Part shown: positions 13,601-27,200 of the stretch, piece after piece
Layout: each line of letters opens with the position of its first letter
Numbering within the stretch: position 1 is the stretch's first letter
DNA from: Cinclus cinclus
Lineage: Eukaryota > Chordata > Aves > Passeriformes > Cinclidae
Assembly: GCF_963662255.1 (NCBI RefSeq)
Contig: NC_085047.1
Location: 91,818,259-91,882,258 of the forward strand
DNA length: 64,000 nt
Direction of reading: 5' to 3'
Notes under the pieces: generated by a model
Seen by the model: only the letters and a program-made list of their open reading frames with translations
What the model was told of the DNA's origin: nothing
Databases searched by the model: none
Program-made: the position numbers and the translations under genes

Positions 13601-16600
13601 GGTGCACTGAGTGATGCTATTGTTGTCACAGCTGAAGAAGGGACATTGAAATTGAATTTTAGAAAATTACAAAAATCTAGCCAGGGAGGAAAATAAAAAT
13701 ACCAGACAAAATTTATTTCTGGACATGTGTGTTTCAGGGCTGGAAAAAGCCTTTCTAGAATGATCAAACATGGCCATGTCCAAAATAAGATTTTGACAAG
13801 TCTCATGAATACCTGCTGTGCCTGTGTCCTCCCATAAACCTGCCAGTTCTCCTTGTGCCTCTGTTGATTGTCATTTGTATAAACTATTTAAAAAGATAAA
13901 TTAGGCTCCTTTGTTCAAAAGATGCCAATGAACAATTCTGTGATCTCTCCCTTTCCTTCTCTTGGTTGTTTTATTCCCCCCTGATAACAGCAGTTTTCTG
14001 AGGATTGTCATTATACAGATGCCTCTCACTTCACTGAATTCCCTCAGCAAGAAGAGTCCTACACAGCAGGAGTGGAGGATGAGTGGGGGATGGTGGGGGA
14101 GTGGGATTTTTATTGAACTCTGTGTCATGAGTCTCAGACAAGGTCTTTGAAGTCATTGGGGTAGATTGAAGGCTGAATCAGTTACTTTCTCTCTTCAGTT
14201 GAGGGTTTCAGCTTCAAGTTTGGCTTTCTGGCAACGTTGTAAATGTCAGATCAGAAGCAGATTCATTGTTTTCTGAGGTGGTCAGTGATCTTTGCCATGT
14301 ATCCTGCCAAATCCACCAATCTTAATACTTTTTTCTAAGAAGGAATAAATCTAGCTACACTTTCACAGAAACTTATAAATGCAGAAAATACGTCTTTGAG
14401 CCAGTATTATAGCTTAGGAACAGAACAAATTCTTTATAACAACTGGAATATCTTTTGAGACCCTGGCCTGGCATTCACAACTATCTCCACAATTTCTGCT
14501 TATAGCAGGAGTAGATTCTAAATAGTGTTTTTTCATAAGGGTGCCTTGGAATCATAAGCTTCATTATCCATTATGGATGCTGATCCCAGGCACTCAGATC
14601 AATATAAAGATGTACTAATACTGAAATTCTAATGCGTAGCCATATTCTGAAATGTTCTGATCCCAGCAGGATGACAGCTAAACATAAAAGTGCTATCAAT
14701 GCTCCTAACCTGTTTTATTGAAACACTCAGTTTTATAGGAAATTTTCCACAATTTCTATATAATTTTTCTAATTTCTGGCCTTCCTTTGAAATGTTGATT
14801 CAGACATTTGAATTAATAGGATCTCCATTAAAACTGTTTACCTTGCCTCTCTGAAGACTCAGTTTTTAAGTCTTGTAGCTAAGTAGCCAAAAGCAGAACT
14901 ATTTCATCTTTAACCATGTACCAGGTTGCTAAAGATAAGATTTTCTCAGAGACAGAGTATCTTAGGCTGGTGGTTTAATGGCTGTACAAGTAGGTACAAC
15001 ACAGAGATAATTTGACACTAAAATCAGCCTGTTCTCAGCCCCTATCCTCAAATTTCTCTCACTTCCTTTTCTCTTGAGGATCTCAGCACTTACAGTCACT
15101 CTATCAGGAAAAGTCTCCATCATCTCTTCCCACCTAACAACATTTACTGGAACAAAAGAAATATATCTGCCCCTGGATGAAGACTGGATGTATTATTTTT
15201 GCTGTTTCCTGAATCATTTAGGCACTATTTAAAAACGCCCCTTAGCAGGACCTGCTCTGGAGATGTACGAAGTGAGGTTGGCCACGGTCTCTAGAGCTGT
15301 GCAGTGATGTGCAGGTCACACAGAGGACCCTGGGGGCTGATCCCCCTGCACTCCACCCTCATGGAGAGCCCCAGAGGGATGCTGTGGTGGCTGCCCATGC
15401 CAGCACCCTGCTGCTGCTGCTTGCATGGGTGCAGGACAGCACCACACAGCCCCACTGTCACCCCTGCTGTAGTGAGAGGCAGTGAGAGTTGAGCCTTTTG
15501 GAAAAAAGAAATAAGAGTTTGGAATTCTTTATAGCATAGCACCATCCCATATGCTTTTTGATAGCTCAGAATACTTTATTCAACCAAGTATATTTTTATG
15601 CAGAGGTAGGAGCCACATCAATAAAAAGAGTGTTGTTCTGTTGTAACAAAGCCAGAAGGATAGCTGAGCAGCTCCAGAGGGACAAGGGCTGTAAAAGGAT
15701 GTCTGCATGCTAAAGTGAGCTCATTAACAGCTGAACTGTGATTGTACTGGAAGATAATTCTACATTTTCTAACCCTTGCTTCCTGGTATCAGCCTGGAAA
15801 AAAAAAGAATATATGTATTTTTTAAAATTTCTGTTGAGTATTTATATATATATGCTTGATTGTTATTTGTAGGGAAAATAAAGCCTATGAGGATTTAGCT
15901 CTTAACAAATAGGATATTAATCAGACTGACATCGATGGAGGAATCAGGCATGCATATATGAGGGAAATTTTCAATGAAGTACGGTATCTGTATCTGAATG
16001 TCATCTGGAAAAGCAGATTTTCTCCGTGACATTTTAACAGTCACAGCTTGAGACAATGTTTTCCTCTGGTATTGACTTCTCACCTGGTTGGAGCTGACCT
16101 TTCCCTGCACAGGCTGATGCAGAGTTAAGGTCCAAACCAACACAGCCGAAGGCTTTGCAGACCTGCTATTTTCAGGCAAACCCTGAGAGCTCCAGGCTTC
16201 CTTTCCTTAGTTGGCTCCCTGTGGTGCTGGGCAGGGCAGGAGCTTTCTGCTCTTCTGGGGACCAGGTTCTGAATATGTGACCAAAAAAACCCAGTCATTA
16301 TATAACCAGGGTCTGGCAAGGCTCCAATGGTCAGGGAGTATCGACTTCAGCTGACACCAGGTTACATCCTCTAAGTACACATGAATTTGCAACTTCATAG
16401 GGCTGTGTCAACAAAAAAAAATATAATTAAAAAAAATTAAAAATCCATATGTAATTTTGAGTGGCTCATGCTGAGACATCATGCTACCAAGCTGACAAAG
16501 CAGTATTCTCTTTAGGCCAGGTACCAAAGTAAACTTAAGCCAGCGGGCACATTGCCATTGATTTTATAGGATTTGAGGTTGGTGAGGCCACCATTCGATT

Positions 16601-16706
16601 TTGGACACCCGATTACCCCCAAGCCACTGAGAAGCTGGGAGGAGTTCAAAAGAAAATGGCAGTAACAGAATTTAAGGCAACTGGCTTAGAAAGTTAGATT
16701 AAAGAG

Positions 16707-16738
16707 TTATTAAATTATTAAATTATTAAATTATTAAT
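16707..16738. repeat. 8-bp tandem repeat (ATTAAATT)n
   Basis: Nearly four copies of ATTAAATT in tandem, almost perfect. Confidence 0.85.
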
Positions 16739-18488
16739 ATCTTGGCTAAGCAGTATCCCAACAGTCTTTGAAGTAGAGAGGCATAAAGGAAAGAGCAAAA
16801 GGTAGAGGGAAGAAATGACAGTGTCACAACAGCCATGGTGAGGTCAGGCTGGGAGAAGCCCAGGTTTCAAGGCTGAGCCAGTTGAGGAATGTCTCTGCAT
16901 GCCCCTGCCTCTGGCTGTCCCTGCCACCCATAATGCCCCACCACCTTAGGACCCTAAGGAGCAGTGGACAGGGGAATGCAAAATCAAGAAAAAAGTGCAG
17001 AGGCTGAAAATGTGTGTATGGTTTTTACTGCATTATTCTTTCCTGGAACAGCTAGATTTGGAGTAAAAATGATTAGACTCTTAAAATTTCATTTATGTTA
17101 TCAATAAATTCTTGGTTTTACTAGATGAGAATCCCTTTTGTCCACAAACAAGATTTTGAGTGTAATGAGAGCTAGGTTGCAGCTTTGTAGATGGGCATTC
17201 AACTATGAATGTGGCTTATTTTCTTGCAGCACCACCTGAAACTTTATGGCCTGTGATAGCCTGTGCAGACAGAGGTATCCCTTCAGTGGAAGGTGATGAA
17301 GTACAACTGCTGGAGATGTTTCATGGGATGTTTCATGTTCCCAAGGACCCTGTTATTTGCCATCATCTGAAATACACCACAAGCAGGAGTAAGTTGCCCC
17401 AAAACAGCAGGTTTGGCACTATACCATGTCTGAAAGAAACACCAGTGGGCTTTGCTAGGTTTATTTTTGCATTCAGTTCAGCAGTTTTTCATAGCAGTAA
17501 TTTCCTTTGGATTCCCAGGAGGCAGAGGGGGAGTAGAGGGGTCTGGCTGGTGGGGTCTGCATCCCTTGACAGACAAGAGCAGGACAGAAAAGCAGAGACC
17601 AGCCAAGCCCTGAAGAGAGGCTGCTTTGCCTTTTCCAGTGCCTGATCATGCTGTGTTATCATAAACCCAGCTCTGCACTATTGCTAATACCCTTCCTTGC
17701 TCTTATTGCTTTCCCTGAGGCTGAAAACAGTTCAGTTCAACTCCAAGATGTTTTTCTCGTTTTGCTTCCCTGAATTGCTCAGGCTGCAGATCAGATGTCT
17801 TTATTTCAAGTACAGAATCTGTGCTCCCTAGTTTGAAAAAATGCCAGCGTGTTTTCTTCTATTAAACTGCAAAATACAGGAGAGAGGCAAATGAGAGGGA
17901 TTGTTAGTGAAACACAATGAGACAAAGAATAAAACATAACACACACAAAAAGAAATCATACCTCAAACTCTGAAACTACATAGATAGCTGTGTGCAAAGA
18001 GTGTTCCTTCACTGTGCCACACCATCTGAGGGGCTGGGATTCTCTTTCATACTAAATTTTTTGTTTCAGAAAACTTTCAGGAGAAATTTTTGCCCTCTCC
18101 ATGAGAAAGGCAGAGAAAGCCTGACATGTCCAGTCACCTTCTGACTTTTTAATACAGAAGACAGACATGGGCCAAAGGCAAAAGCATTAACCTCATTTCT
18201 GCCATGGAAGGAAGATGAACTTCCTAGTGTACAACCCCCAGGTACATGAGGGAGGGAGCCCATGGGATCCTCCCCCACATCTTGCTATACCAGGATGGAT
18301 TCTCCTCCCAGTTAATGCAGCCTGTGCAGCACACTGGGGAGTCACCAAAGGCACACGGGATGAACACCTCCTTCAGGAGGCAGGCTGGAATCATGGTGCT
18401 TGGAGAGGCAGCATCGTGGAAGCACCCAGCAGGCTGAGCCCCATCACAGAGCTGGCTTCAGGCAGTGACCTGTCCCTCCTGGTATTCC

Positions 18489-18505
18489 CCACCACCACCA
18501 CCACC
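18489..18505. repeat. (CCA)n trinucleotide microsatellite
   Basis: A run of CCA units, five or more, in a GC-rich patch. Confidence 0.85.
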
Positions 18506-20019
18506 TCCTGCACAGCCTCCACAATAGGGAGGAATCTATACGTGACCTTAGCATGAGTAAACAAAGTTAATGTTTTATTAACATTGACACCGAGTTCCCA
18601 GTCAGTGCTGGGTGAACTTAGAGCAGTTCAAGCTGGTGTGGCATGTAAGGAGCCTGGGATAAAGCCAGGCCTGGTGTGCCAAGGAGTGCTGGCACACAGG
18701 TCTGCTCAGGACAACATCTCCAAGGGATAACATCTCAGCCTGGATCTAACCTTTTAGGCACAGTACTGAAAAACTGGCCTTCAAGCTTATTACCCAAGTT
18801 GCTAATTGTGCAAACCACACAAAGAGGAAGGGGCTTCAACTCCCTGTTTGTACATATCATTCAGCTACCTCTGGTTACAGGAGTGTGACCCTTGCAAACA
18901 CATTCTCTATTGGCTTCTTTTGGAGCTGTTTGGTCTCCCTGAGCCAAGGCTTTGTCTTGCTGGTGCCTTGGTCAGCAAGAGAGAAAAAGTGCAATGGATC
19001 CTGCCTAGCCCTGCCTACCACCATGCCTGGGCTGTGCTGTGCAGGACAGGTCTCACCTCCAGCCTTGTGCCACTCCAGGGTCCTGAACAACCTTCCCTCC
19101 CTCCTGTGTGACCTTACGTCTCAGCTGTCCTTCCCTTCAGTGGCCAGCCCAAGGTCAGTGGTGCAGGCATTAAAAACCGGCCAAGAAAAGCAAACATTAG
19201 TCCCTCTTTGAGCTGTTCGGGGTACATTAAACACAACAAAAGGCTCTGGGTCAAGGGATTGCCACTGCAATGGGACCAGGGCTGGCTGCAGTGGCCACAA
19301 TGCCACTGGATGCTGATGGGCAGCCCTGTAGGGGCAGCTGAGGAAAGGGGGCACTGGATGAATCCTAATGGACTATAAAGCAAGAATGACCTTAGACCAG
19401 CCCTCCTGCAGGGCCATGAAGAGTTGCCCACTGGTCAGTAATAAGTGTCCTGAAAAATTACTGCAGTGTCCAGGAGCCCTTCAGCAGAGCCCATAGGATA
19501 GCAATTGCTCCATCCTACCTTGATAAACCACTTCAGGCAGGCAGCGTTTACTTTCACTCATGCACCAACTTTCCAGGAGAATCCCAGATTTGATACAGCT
19601 GCACATGGATGCTGCCCATGGCTGAGCCATGCCAAGCATGTGGTAATTCACCAGGTTTCAAGTCAGCTTGTTTGTAAGGTGGTGGAAAATCCCCAGGTTT
19701 CCAATGGGAAACTTCTACACTCAGAGCTCTTGTACTTACAAGGGCTCTGCTCTTGATGGTTCTTCTCTCTTCATGGTCTCTGTTGCTACAAAACAGAGGA
19801 GGGACAGGGTAGAAGTCCGTGAAGGTGATATGGTTTGGGAGCAGGTTGTCCACGTACACAGCATGCAGCCCAGTGCTCCCTCTGAGCCCCTCATGCTGCC
19901 ACTTGGATCTCACTGAAGACATAATTAATATTTTTGCATGTGTTCCCAGGTCTGGCTCTTGGAGGAGGGGAGGGAAGCCTATCAGGGGGTTTTAGTGATA
20001 TGAAACAGGGGAGATCTAT

Positions 20020-20298
20020 TGCATGCTCAGGGACAAGGGGTAATAGCCCTAACTTGAAGGACAGCAGGCGCAGATCAGATGCTAGGAAGAAATTATTTGC
20101 TGTGACAGTGATGAGACAATGAAATTGATTGCTCAGAGACGCTGTGGGTGCCCCACCCCTGGAAGTGCTCAAGGCAAGGTTGGATGGATCTCTGAGCAAG
20201 CTGGTCTAGCAGAAAGTGTCCCTGTCCATGTCAAGGGAGGTAGAACTAATCTTTATGGTCCATTCCCACCCAAACCATTCTGTGATTCTATGATTCTG
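20020..20298 (+). mobile_element. CR1 LINE 3' fragment, plus orientation
   Basis: Recognisable CR1 3' blocks occur in order: 'gctaggaagaaattatttgc', 'gagacgctgtgggtgcccca', 'ctggaagtgctcaaggcaag', 'gttggatggatctctgagca', 'ggtctagcagaaagtgtccc'. The element ends in the typical terminal octamer array (ATTCTGTG, ATTCTATG) at about 20277-20298. The 5' edge is uncertain by some tens of bases. The copy ends about 830 bases upstream of the ATP4B start codon and would not encode protein. Confidence 0.92.
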
Positions 20299-20796
20299 GC
20301 TTGACTGAGATGGGCTGTGTCCCAGCATCAGTACTGGCCCCTCAGGGACACCACTCCATACTGGTTGCAGCTGGATGTCCATGTGCTGAGTGCTGCACAA
20401 TGGTCCCAGCTGCCATCCAGCTGCCATCTATCCCCTGGCCCTTCCCAAGCCAAAGCACAGCTCCCCACCTGGCTGCTGATGGCAAACTGGGTGAATGGAA
20501 TTGGAAAGCCCATGTTTGCCAACCAGTCCATTTGTCTCACAGACTGGTGGATATGGTGCACCCTTAGTAAATCCCAACCACCTTCTTGTCTTCCATCTGC
20601 TTGCAAACAGCGTCCAAAAGTAATTGCATATTTAACAAGTCATTACTTATTTTCTAACCACCCACCCTGCAATATCCTATGTTCCAACAAATGACTACAT
20701 ATCGTAGTGGGAGAACTGTATCTACTACTTGCAGGTGACCTGGAAAAGAAAGGGGGAAAAAAAGAAAACTCAGAGAGAAACAAGTTCTCCATTGCT
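20299..20796. other. ATP4B distal upstream region
   Basis: Unique sequence between the CR1 copy and the GATA-rich promoter segment. ORFs on both strands overlap here and have no recognised product. Confidence 0.5.
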
Positions 20797-20969
20797 TTAT
20801 CTGCTCTGATAACAGCTATCACCCAGAGTCTATCGCAAACCCTACGGGCACTTCACAAAATGCGTAACTCTGCTGACCTGCTAAGGTAGTCAAGAGAAAG
20901 GAGAAGGGCATTTGATAGGAATAAACTTTCTCTTGCCAGCATTATCAACACCCTTTATAAAGGCTGATA
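20797..20969 (+). promoter_or_regulatory. GATA-motif cluster in ATP4B promoter
   Basis: Seven GATA cores lie within 172 bases: minus-strand TATC at 20798, 20817, 20831 and 20943, and plus-strand GATA at 20808, 20914 and 20966. About one to two would be expected by chance. Gastric H+/K+-ATPase alpha and beta genes of mammals are known targets of GATA-4 and GATA-6 (originally named GATA-GT2 and GATA-GT1) in acid-secreting cells. The cluster's role here is inferred from position and motif density. Confidence 0.6.
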
Positions 20970-20988
20970 GGGGTGAGCAGTGGCTTTC

Positions 20989-20993
20989 ATTGG
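20989..20993 (-). promoter_or_regulatory. Inverted CCAAT box
   Basis: ATTGG on the plus strand, about 45 bases upstream of the TATA box. This is a normal position for a CCAAT element of a TATA-type promoter. The call rests on a five-base motif and is positional. Confidence 0.4.
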
Positions 20994-21033
20994 CACAGGA
21001 AGCAATCTCGGTGACCTTCAGTGGAGAAGAAGG

Positions 21034-21040
21034 TATAAAA
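21034..21040 (+). promoter_or_regulatory. ATP4B TATA box
   Basis: TATAAAA lies 97 bases before the ATP4B start codon, so transcription should begin near 21064-21070 and leave a 5' UTR of about 60-65 bases. No ATG lies between the box and the chosen start. A second TA-rich site (TTTATAAAG, about 20954) is a weaker alternative. Confidence 0.7.
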
Positions 21041-21130
21041 CCCAAAGTCTTTTTCTTGGTCGACTGTTTGGGCACCAGTTGAATTTCTTAGCTTCCAAGT
21101 AGGACACATTTTGGGAACTTTTCTGAGAAA

Positions 21131-21242
21131 ATGGCAACTTTAAATGAAAAGAAGACCTGCAGCGAACGTATGGCAGATTTCCGTCGTTTTGTCTGGAATC
21201 CAGAAACAAAGCTCTTCCTGGGAAGGTCCTTAATTAACTGGG
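21131..21242 (+). CDS. ATP4B: ATP4B exon 1 (start codon, cytoplasmic tail)
   Basis: Encodes residues 1-37 and the first base of codon 38. It begins [10 protein letters not shown] and contains the FRRF motif (17-20) at the site of the mammalian FxxY endocytic signal. The start is the first ATG after the TATA box and aligns with the human start. The donor is GTAGGT in phase 1. Confidence 0.95.
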
Positions 21243-24200
21243 GTAGGTTTTCACGTACAAGACTCTTCTCTTCCTTCTGGTATGCTTAAAAGCGGGGGGG
21301 GGGGGGGGGAGGGGGGGAGGAGGGATGTCATCCTAATGAGTGGGACACAATGTAGATGTGTTGAAGCCAGCAGTTCTCATATGTGCTTCTAAGCCACTTT
21401 TTGGGCAGCTCTGTGACCTGGATCAAGTAGATCAAAACATGTAGTCCCTTCAAATGGATGACTTCAAAGTGGTTTTGAACCAAATACTTCAAAAGGTGAA
21501 AAATTAACACAATAATAGGAAACTTATTATTAGCTAGAGGTGATGGTTACACTGTGGTTTTGACATTGTTAATTAAAATGGGGTTCAGGTACATGGAGAA
21601 ATTTTCTTAATTGGTGAGTTTTATCCAATTCTTTGGAAACAAGGGGTTTTTTTCTGAAATTCCTTTCTGAATTATTGTCTGCTCAGTAGATCTTGTTTCT
21701 TATCACTGCATGCTAGCATGTATTTCATTCTAGCAGGTATTTCATGCCAGCATGTATTTTATACTAGCAAGTATTTCAGCTGAGCGTCCCTTCCCACAGC
21801 CAAACTTGTGTCTACAATGATTATCTGTCTTATGATCCACGTTCTGGGATGGGCAGCCAGGACCATTGTACGGAAAATCCATACTCTTCCCACAGACTGT
21901 AGGAGTAGCTGCAAGTTTCCAGGTGATTTTTTTCCTGCCTGTGCATGTAGTTTATTGGCTACTCCTAAAACCAAAATTTTACAGGCAAGGCAACTGAAAT
22001 GTGAGCCTTTCTAGTTGGTAGAGAAGGTGCTACAAGGCACCGGTGATTACAAGTAGAGGCTTCTAATAGTACCCCTCCAAAACAACCACTGGCTGCTTGT
22101 ACAGCACCAGCCATGTGTAAGACACCTTATGCACATACAGACAGAAACACAACATTAATTTTGCATTATCTCACAGCAGAATAAAGCAGCAAAATGGCAC
22201 ATTTTGTTGGTGGTGATTTCAGCTGTCTAAGGCAGCGAAATAATATGGATCTAAAACCAACATTCCTGAAGTATTGCCATCTGTCATCCAAGTAGCACAA
22301 GGACCAACTTGGGTTTGTCAAAAAAAGCACCTCATCATCTGTGTCACTTAGTTCATGTGTAATAAGTAGATAAATGGTTATATTATCTGAAATTACTTCA
22401 AGATGCCACATAACCTGTAAGCTTTAAATAATGTGAGCTCAGCACCAACTCCTTCAAAAATCCTTGTAGAAATACACAATTTTTTTTGCCTAAGAATATT
22501 TTTTTGAGTGTAAAGAAAATGCTCCAAAGCACCTGTCCCTTTACAGGGAGAACTTCCCTGGGGACAAGGGTTGGAAAGGAAATGGCTGCCACTGCCAGGA
22601 TCATCCTGGCTGCAGAGAGAGCACTGCACATCCTTGCTCAAAATTTGAAATTCTGCCCTTGCTCTTTTCCACAGTATGGATCAGCCTCTATTACCTGGCT
22701 TTCTACGTGGTCATGTCGGGGCTGTTTGCACTCTCCATTTATTGTTTAATGAGGACAATTAATCCCTACGAGCCGGATTACCAAGACCAGCTGAAATCCC
22801 CAGGTACTGCCAGGGTCCCGTAGCAGCTGTGTAGGGCTGGGCTGGGCTGAGAGGCATTGGCAGAGCCCAGGGCTGAGAGGAGACCAAAGTAGAATAGATC
22901 AGGTCAATTCCGCCCAGACAATCCCTGAAAAGTTTAACCTCTGAAAGTGAAACACTTTCAGGCTTAAAAAAAAAATCTGGCACATTTATTTACATACTGA
23001 TATATGAATATATTTATATATCCATATATTTATGAACATATATAATATTAAAAAAATAACGCATGTATATTAATTTATTTCATCTTGCTATTGGGTGCCT
23101 GCCAGCAGCAGGTCACCTTCTCTCCCCATGGGCAGGGGTCAGTCCCTGGGGAAGTCCTAGGTTCCACTCCAAACCCCCCAAGCACCACAGAGGGCTTTGG
23201 GGTACCCAGCAAGATGTAGAGGCAATGGGGTGAGCAGCCTGGGATGGGTTAATCCATGCTTGCCAGCACCATGGAAAGTCCCTGGGAAAGCAGGAATACC
23301 TTGCCAGTAGGACGTGCTGTGCCAGTAGTCAAGGAAGTAAAAATAAGACAAAGATATGGGATTAGGAATACAGATTTATATGAGATGCTCAGAGACCATC
23401 AGTGCACTGTTAAAACTCCACACCCCAATGGCTGGTTTCCACAATGGGAGGGGGAAAAATAGCCCTAAAATTATTCTGTCAGATGCTTTTGTACTTTGAA
23501 GTTTCCACTGCCAGTATTCAGCAAGTTTGGTGTTTGCTGGGAAAATAATTCCTGTGACATATTATGTGTGGCTTTTTCAAAAGCTGTTTCTCGTGCTGCT
23601 GTATGATCTAGTTCTTTAACCTAACATGACTGTTATTGCTAACAAGTCCTGGGGAGATCCAATACAATTGCTGTGATGATTTTGTAAGCTGTTCTTGTAA
23701 CAGCATGGATATATGTGAAAATAATTCAGCAGCAGCACAGGCTTTAGGGTTTTGGATGAACAGCTCACAGCTGAGGTGGTTTCTGTTAACATAGTTAACA
23801 TGGTTAAATTCTCCCCAAAAAGGCAGGAGGATCTCCTACATTTACAATGAGTCTTGATGCAGCATAATTGCTACTGTCAATTTAAATAAACAAATCTGTG
23901 CCTGGCACCTTTCCTCTGCTTTGTCTTCTCCTTTCCTCCTTGTGAAGGTGTAACCATAAGACCTGATGTTTATGGGGATAGAGGACTACAAATTTATTAC
24001 AACGTATCTGACAACAAAACCTGGGAAGGTTTAGTGACAACTCTTCACACTTTTCTGACAGGTAAAAATGAAGTTTCTTGTGTAATATTGAAAAAAGGTG
24101 CTGCCTTATCTCCCCCACTAGATCTGAGGACCTTAAGTCAGTGCTTCCATTTTACATTTGTCCTTCTCAAATCACAGATTTTGAGTGGAAATTGAATATT

Positions 24201-27200
24201 CTGAAAGGGATGAGCAAATCACCTCATGAATCTATAAATCAAACGTATGTACACATCTATTAAAATCCAGACTCTGCTTCAGGGTTTTCACTTCCTTTAA
24301 TCCTAAACAGCTTTAATAAAATAGACCAATAGAAAGTCTGAAGGAAGAGGGAGGACAAAAGGTCTTAAAAATTAGTGTCATCTAAATTAATCTAATTAAT
24401 TTGTCTATGACTACAAACATCAAAGTGCCATAATTAATCTCATAAAGCATAGTGTTTTCAGGGAATACAGTCAAAGTAGGTTATGTGCTCCATTTGCCTG
24501 CTCATGTCTTAGCACATTTATATTCCTATTGAGCCTTAGTATTGTAATTCTTCATGTTTCCCACACACATATTGAGAAAAATTGTATTAGAAATTTACTT
24601 TATATGGAGCTATCAACACAAGCTGCCAGTCTTAATTTGATCTCTTTTCTTTTGCTTTGCTTGGAATTTAAAAAAAAAAACAACAAATGCAACAAAACTG
24701 AACCAAGCTCCTATACAGTTAAAACTTTCCTTGTTCCATCTAATCCCGACTTCACCAGAAGTAGTCTCCCATGACAGAATCTCCAGCCTGATGTTGAGAT
24801 GTATAATTTGCATATGAAAAGCTTCAGAAGGGATTTTTTTCTTTCTTTTTTCACACATCTAGCATATACACCAGCTGCTCAGCATCTGAACATCAACTGC
24901 ACCAATAATACATACTTCATCCAGGACACCTTTGATGGCCCAAATAAAACAAAACTATCCTGCAAATTTACCTCAGACATGCTTCAAAACTGCTCTGGCA
25001 TCACAGATCCAACGTTTGGATACCCAGAAGGAAAACCCTGTTTTATTATAAAAATGAACAGGGTAAGTACAAGTTCAAGGTGCTGAGCAGAAAAAATTAA
25101 GAGTAGCTTGAGTCTCCACTGGGGAGCTGCTGTGTCTCTGCTGCCATGGGTTCTAAACTCTGCTTTCTACTGAGAATCAAAAATCATGTGTTAGACAGAG
25201 ATCTAGAGTTACCAGGGAAATCCTGAGACTTTTCCACCATTCTTATGAAAGTAACATAGGGCAGTGATCTCTGAACTGACCCTCTACAGCTTAATTTACT
25301 TTGGTTAGTGCCCCTGTCGGGCTCTCATCCCACAAACTAGCACCAGAAGAGCTTCCTCATGCAATACCACAGCCCTGTGCCTTCAGCTGAGGCACCAGGA
25401 TGTGACAGTAACTGATGTGGTCTCAGAGAGGTGATATCTTATTTCTCCAGGAGGCAAAGAAAATCTTTAGCAGAACCTATAAAACCAAAACTCAAACCTA
25501 GCAGATATTTTTCTCAGGGAAAACCACCAACACATTTTTGGACATGAATAAAGGGAATGTTCAATGCTTTAATTTTTTTTCAGGATGTAGACAAAAGCAT
25601 AAGCACTTTGTTTTTGGGTACAATTCTGAGCCTTCTGATTCAGTTTTGGTAGAAAGCGAAGAGCTCAAATTCCCCTCCAGTTTTTGATAGAAAAAACCAC
25701 TGCATTTTTTGTTCAGCTTGCACCTTAGGCATTTCCAGAGATCTGTGCAAGCCCTAATCGAGAGGGGAGCTGTGCCCCTGACTCTGGTTAGTGAAAGAAG
25801 CTTTTTCTAAGAATGCCTTCTTTAGCAAGACTGGGTGCCATCCCCAGCAGAGAAAAGATGTGGATAGTGACATGGGGGCTTCACCTCCTTTCACTTCTGC
25901 CTCTGCAGGTTGCAACCCCACGATTTTTGTAGGATCAAACCAACCCAAGTGTTTCTCTGCCAAAACCAAGGTTTTCTAAGAAGGATAAGATCAAAAGCAC
26001 GGATATTCACCTTTTCCTTTACTGACACACAATTGACAGCTTTAAGAGAGCCCTGGCTGCCTGTGCATCAGCCAGGGCAGGTGGTAGGGGTGGGTAAACT
26101 AGCTGGACTCGGAGGAGGTGCAGTGCTACTTGCTCTGGCCAGGCTGGAGCCCATCAGCAGTGCTCATCCCAGGTAATGCCGAGTCCTGCTTCCTAAATAT
26201 CCAACCACAACAGTTTTTCACCTACATAAATGAGGTGATTTGTTTGAGAGACTCTTAAACAAGAACATGTTAAGCATCCTTTGAAGCTCAGCTCTCAAAT
26301 AATTGATTGCCCAGTTTTATCTCAAAACAATTTTCAAGATGACCAAATGTGTTTTCTTTTTCAGATTATCAAGTTTTACCCTGGCAAGGGCACTGCACCA
26401 AGGGTGAACTGCACATATGTGGTAAGGGTATGAGGTTGGGGTCTCACACATTTCAAACACTGCAGCTTTGAGAGAAAAAAAATGCAGTGGTGACCAGAAC
26501 AAAATACCCTAGTAGTTCTGAAAATAAGATCCCAAATATTCTCAGTTCTGCACAAGTTCTTGCACCAGCTGACACACCAAGGAAAATCCTCCAAGTTTGC
26601 TCTATTTTAAATCACCTGAAAATTTGCATTTTTGGGCTGCAGAGAACATTTGCTGTTTGCTTTCAGCTCCCTGTAGTGATGTTCACACCTCAGTGAGCCT
26701 CCCTCAGGCTCTCAGCAGGTCCAACTCACTGAACCCCCAGCTGCTATCAAAGGACACTTGTTGCTTTTCTTGGCAATAAGAACGCTGGGAGATTCCCATT
26801 TTTAATTGAAAAATAAGACTGGTGCTAAACAGCCTGCTGAACCTGAGCTTTAACACACACTTAGCAGCCCTGAAACACTTGCCTCAGGCTGGTCGATGGT
26901 TTCCTCACCAACAGAGCTTTTTCCTCTCTGGTTTTACAAACAGGGCGAGGAGTCTCACCCGCTGGAGGTGGACTACTACCCCCTGAATGGCACCTTCAAC
27001 CTGCACTACTTCCCCTACTACGGGAAAAAGGCTCAGGTGGGTGCTTCTGTATTTAACTTTTCTTTCTCTTTATGTAAGGTGAAACACATACAGAGCATCT
27101 TTGCAATCCTACGAGAACTGGAGAGGCTATTTTCAACACCTCATTTTTAAACTGGTAGTGTAAAATTTTTATTTTTTTTTTTATTTCTCCTCCTAGCCTA

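Larger units (their letters stand above)
10031..20019. other. Intergenic, no gene recognised
   Basis: This 10-kb stretch has GC-richer islands around 10.2-15.5 kb and 17.2-20 kb. It contains several overlapping ORFs, including the longest in the window (146 codons, plus, 17205-17645). None shows a known domain, and none has a convincing acceptor/donor pair around it. GRK1, expected upstream of ATP4B on the minus strand by synteny, was looked for and not seen. Small simple repeats are listed separately. A non-coding transcript cannot be excluded from sequence alone. Confidence 0.5.
21243..22674 (+). other. ATP4B intron 1
   Basis: Phase-1 intron of 1432 bases with GT-AG ends. It holds a poly-G tract 51 bases after the donor and a 4 x 17-bp minisatellite, both listed separately. 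Nothing else is recognised. Confidence 0.9.
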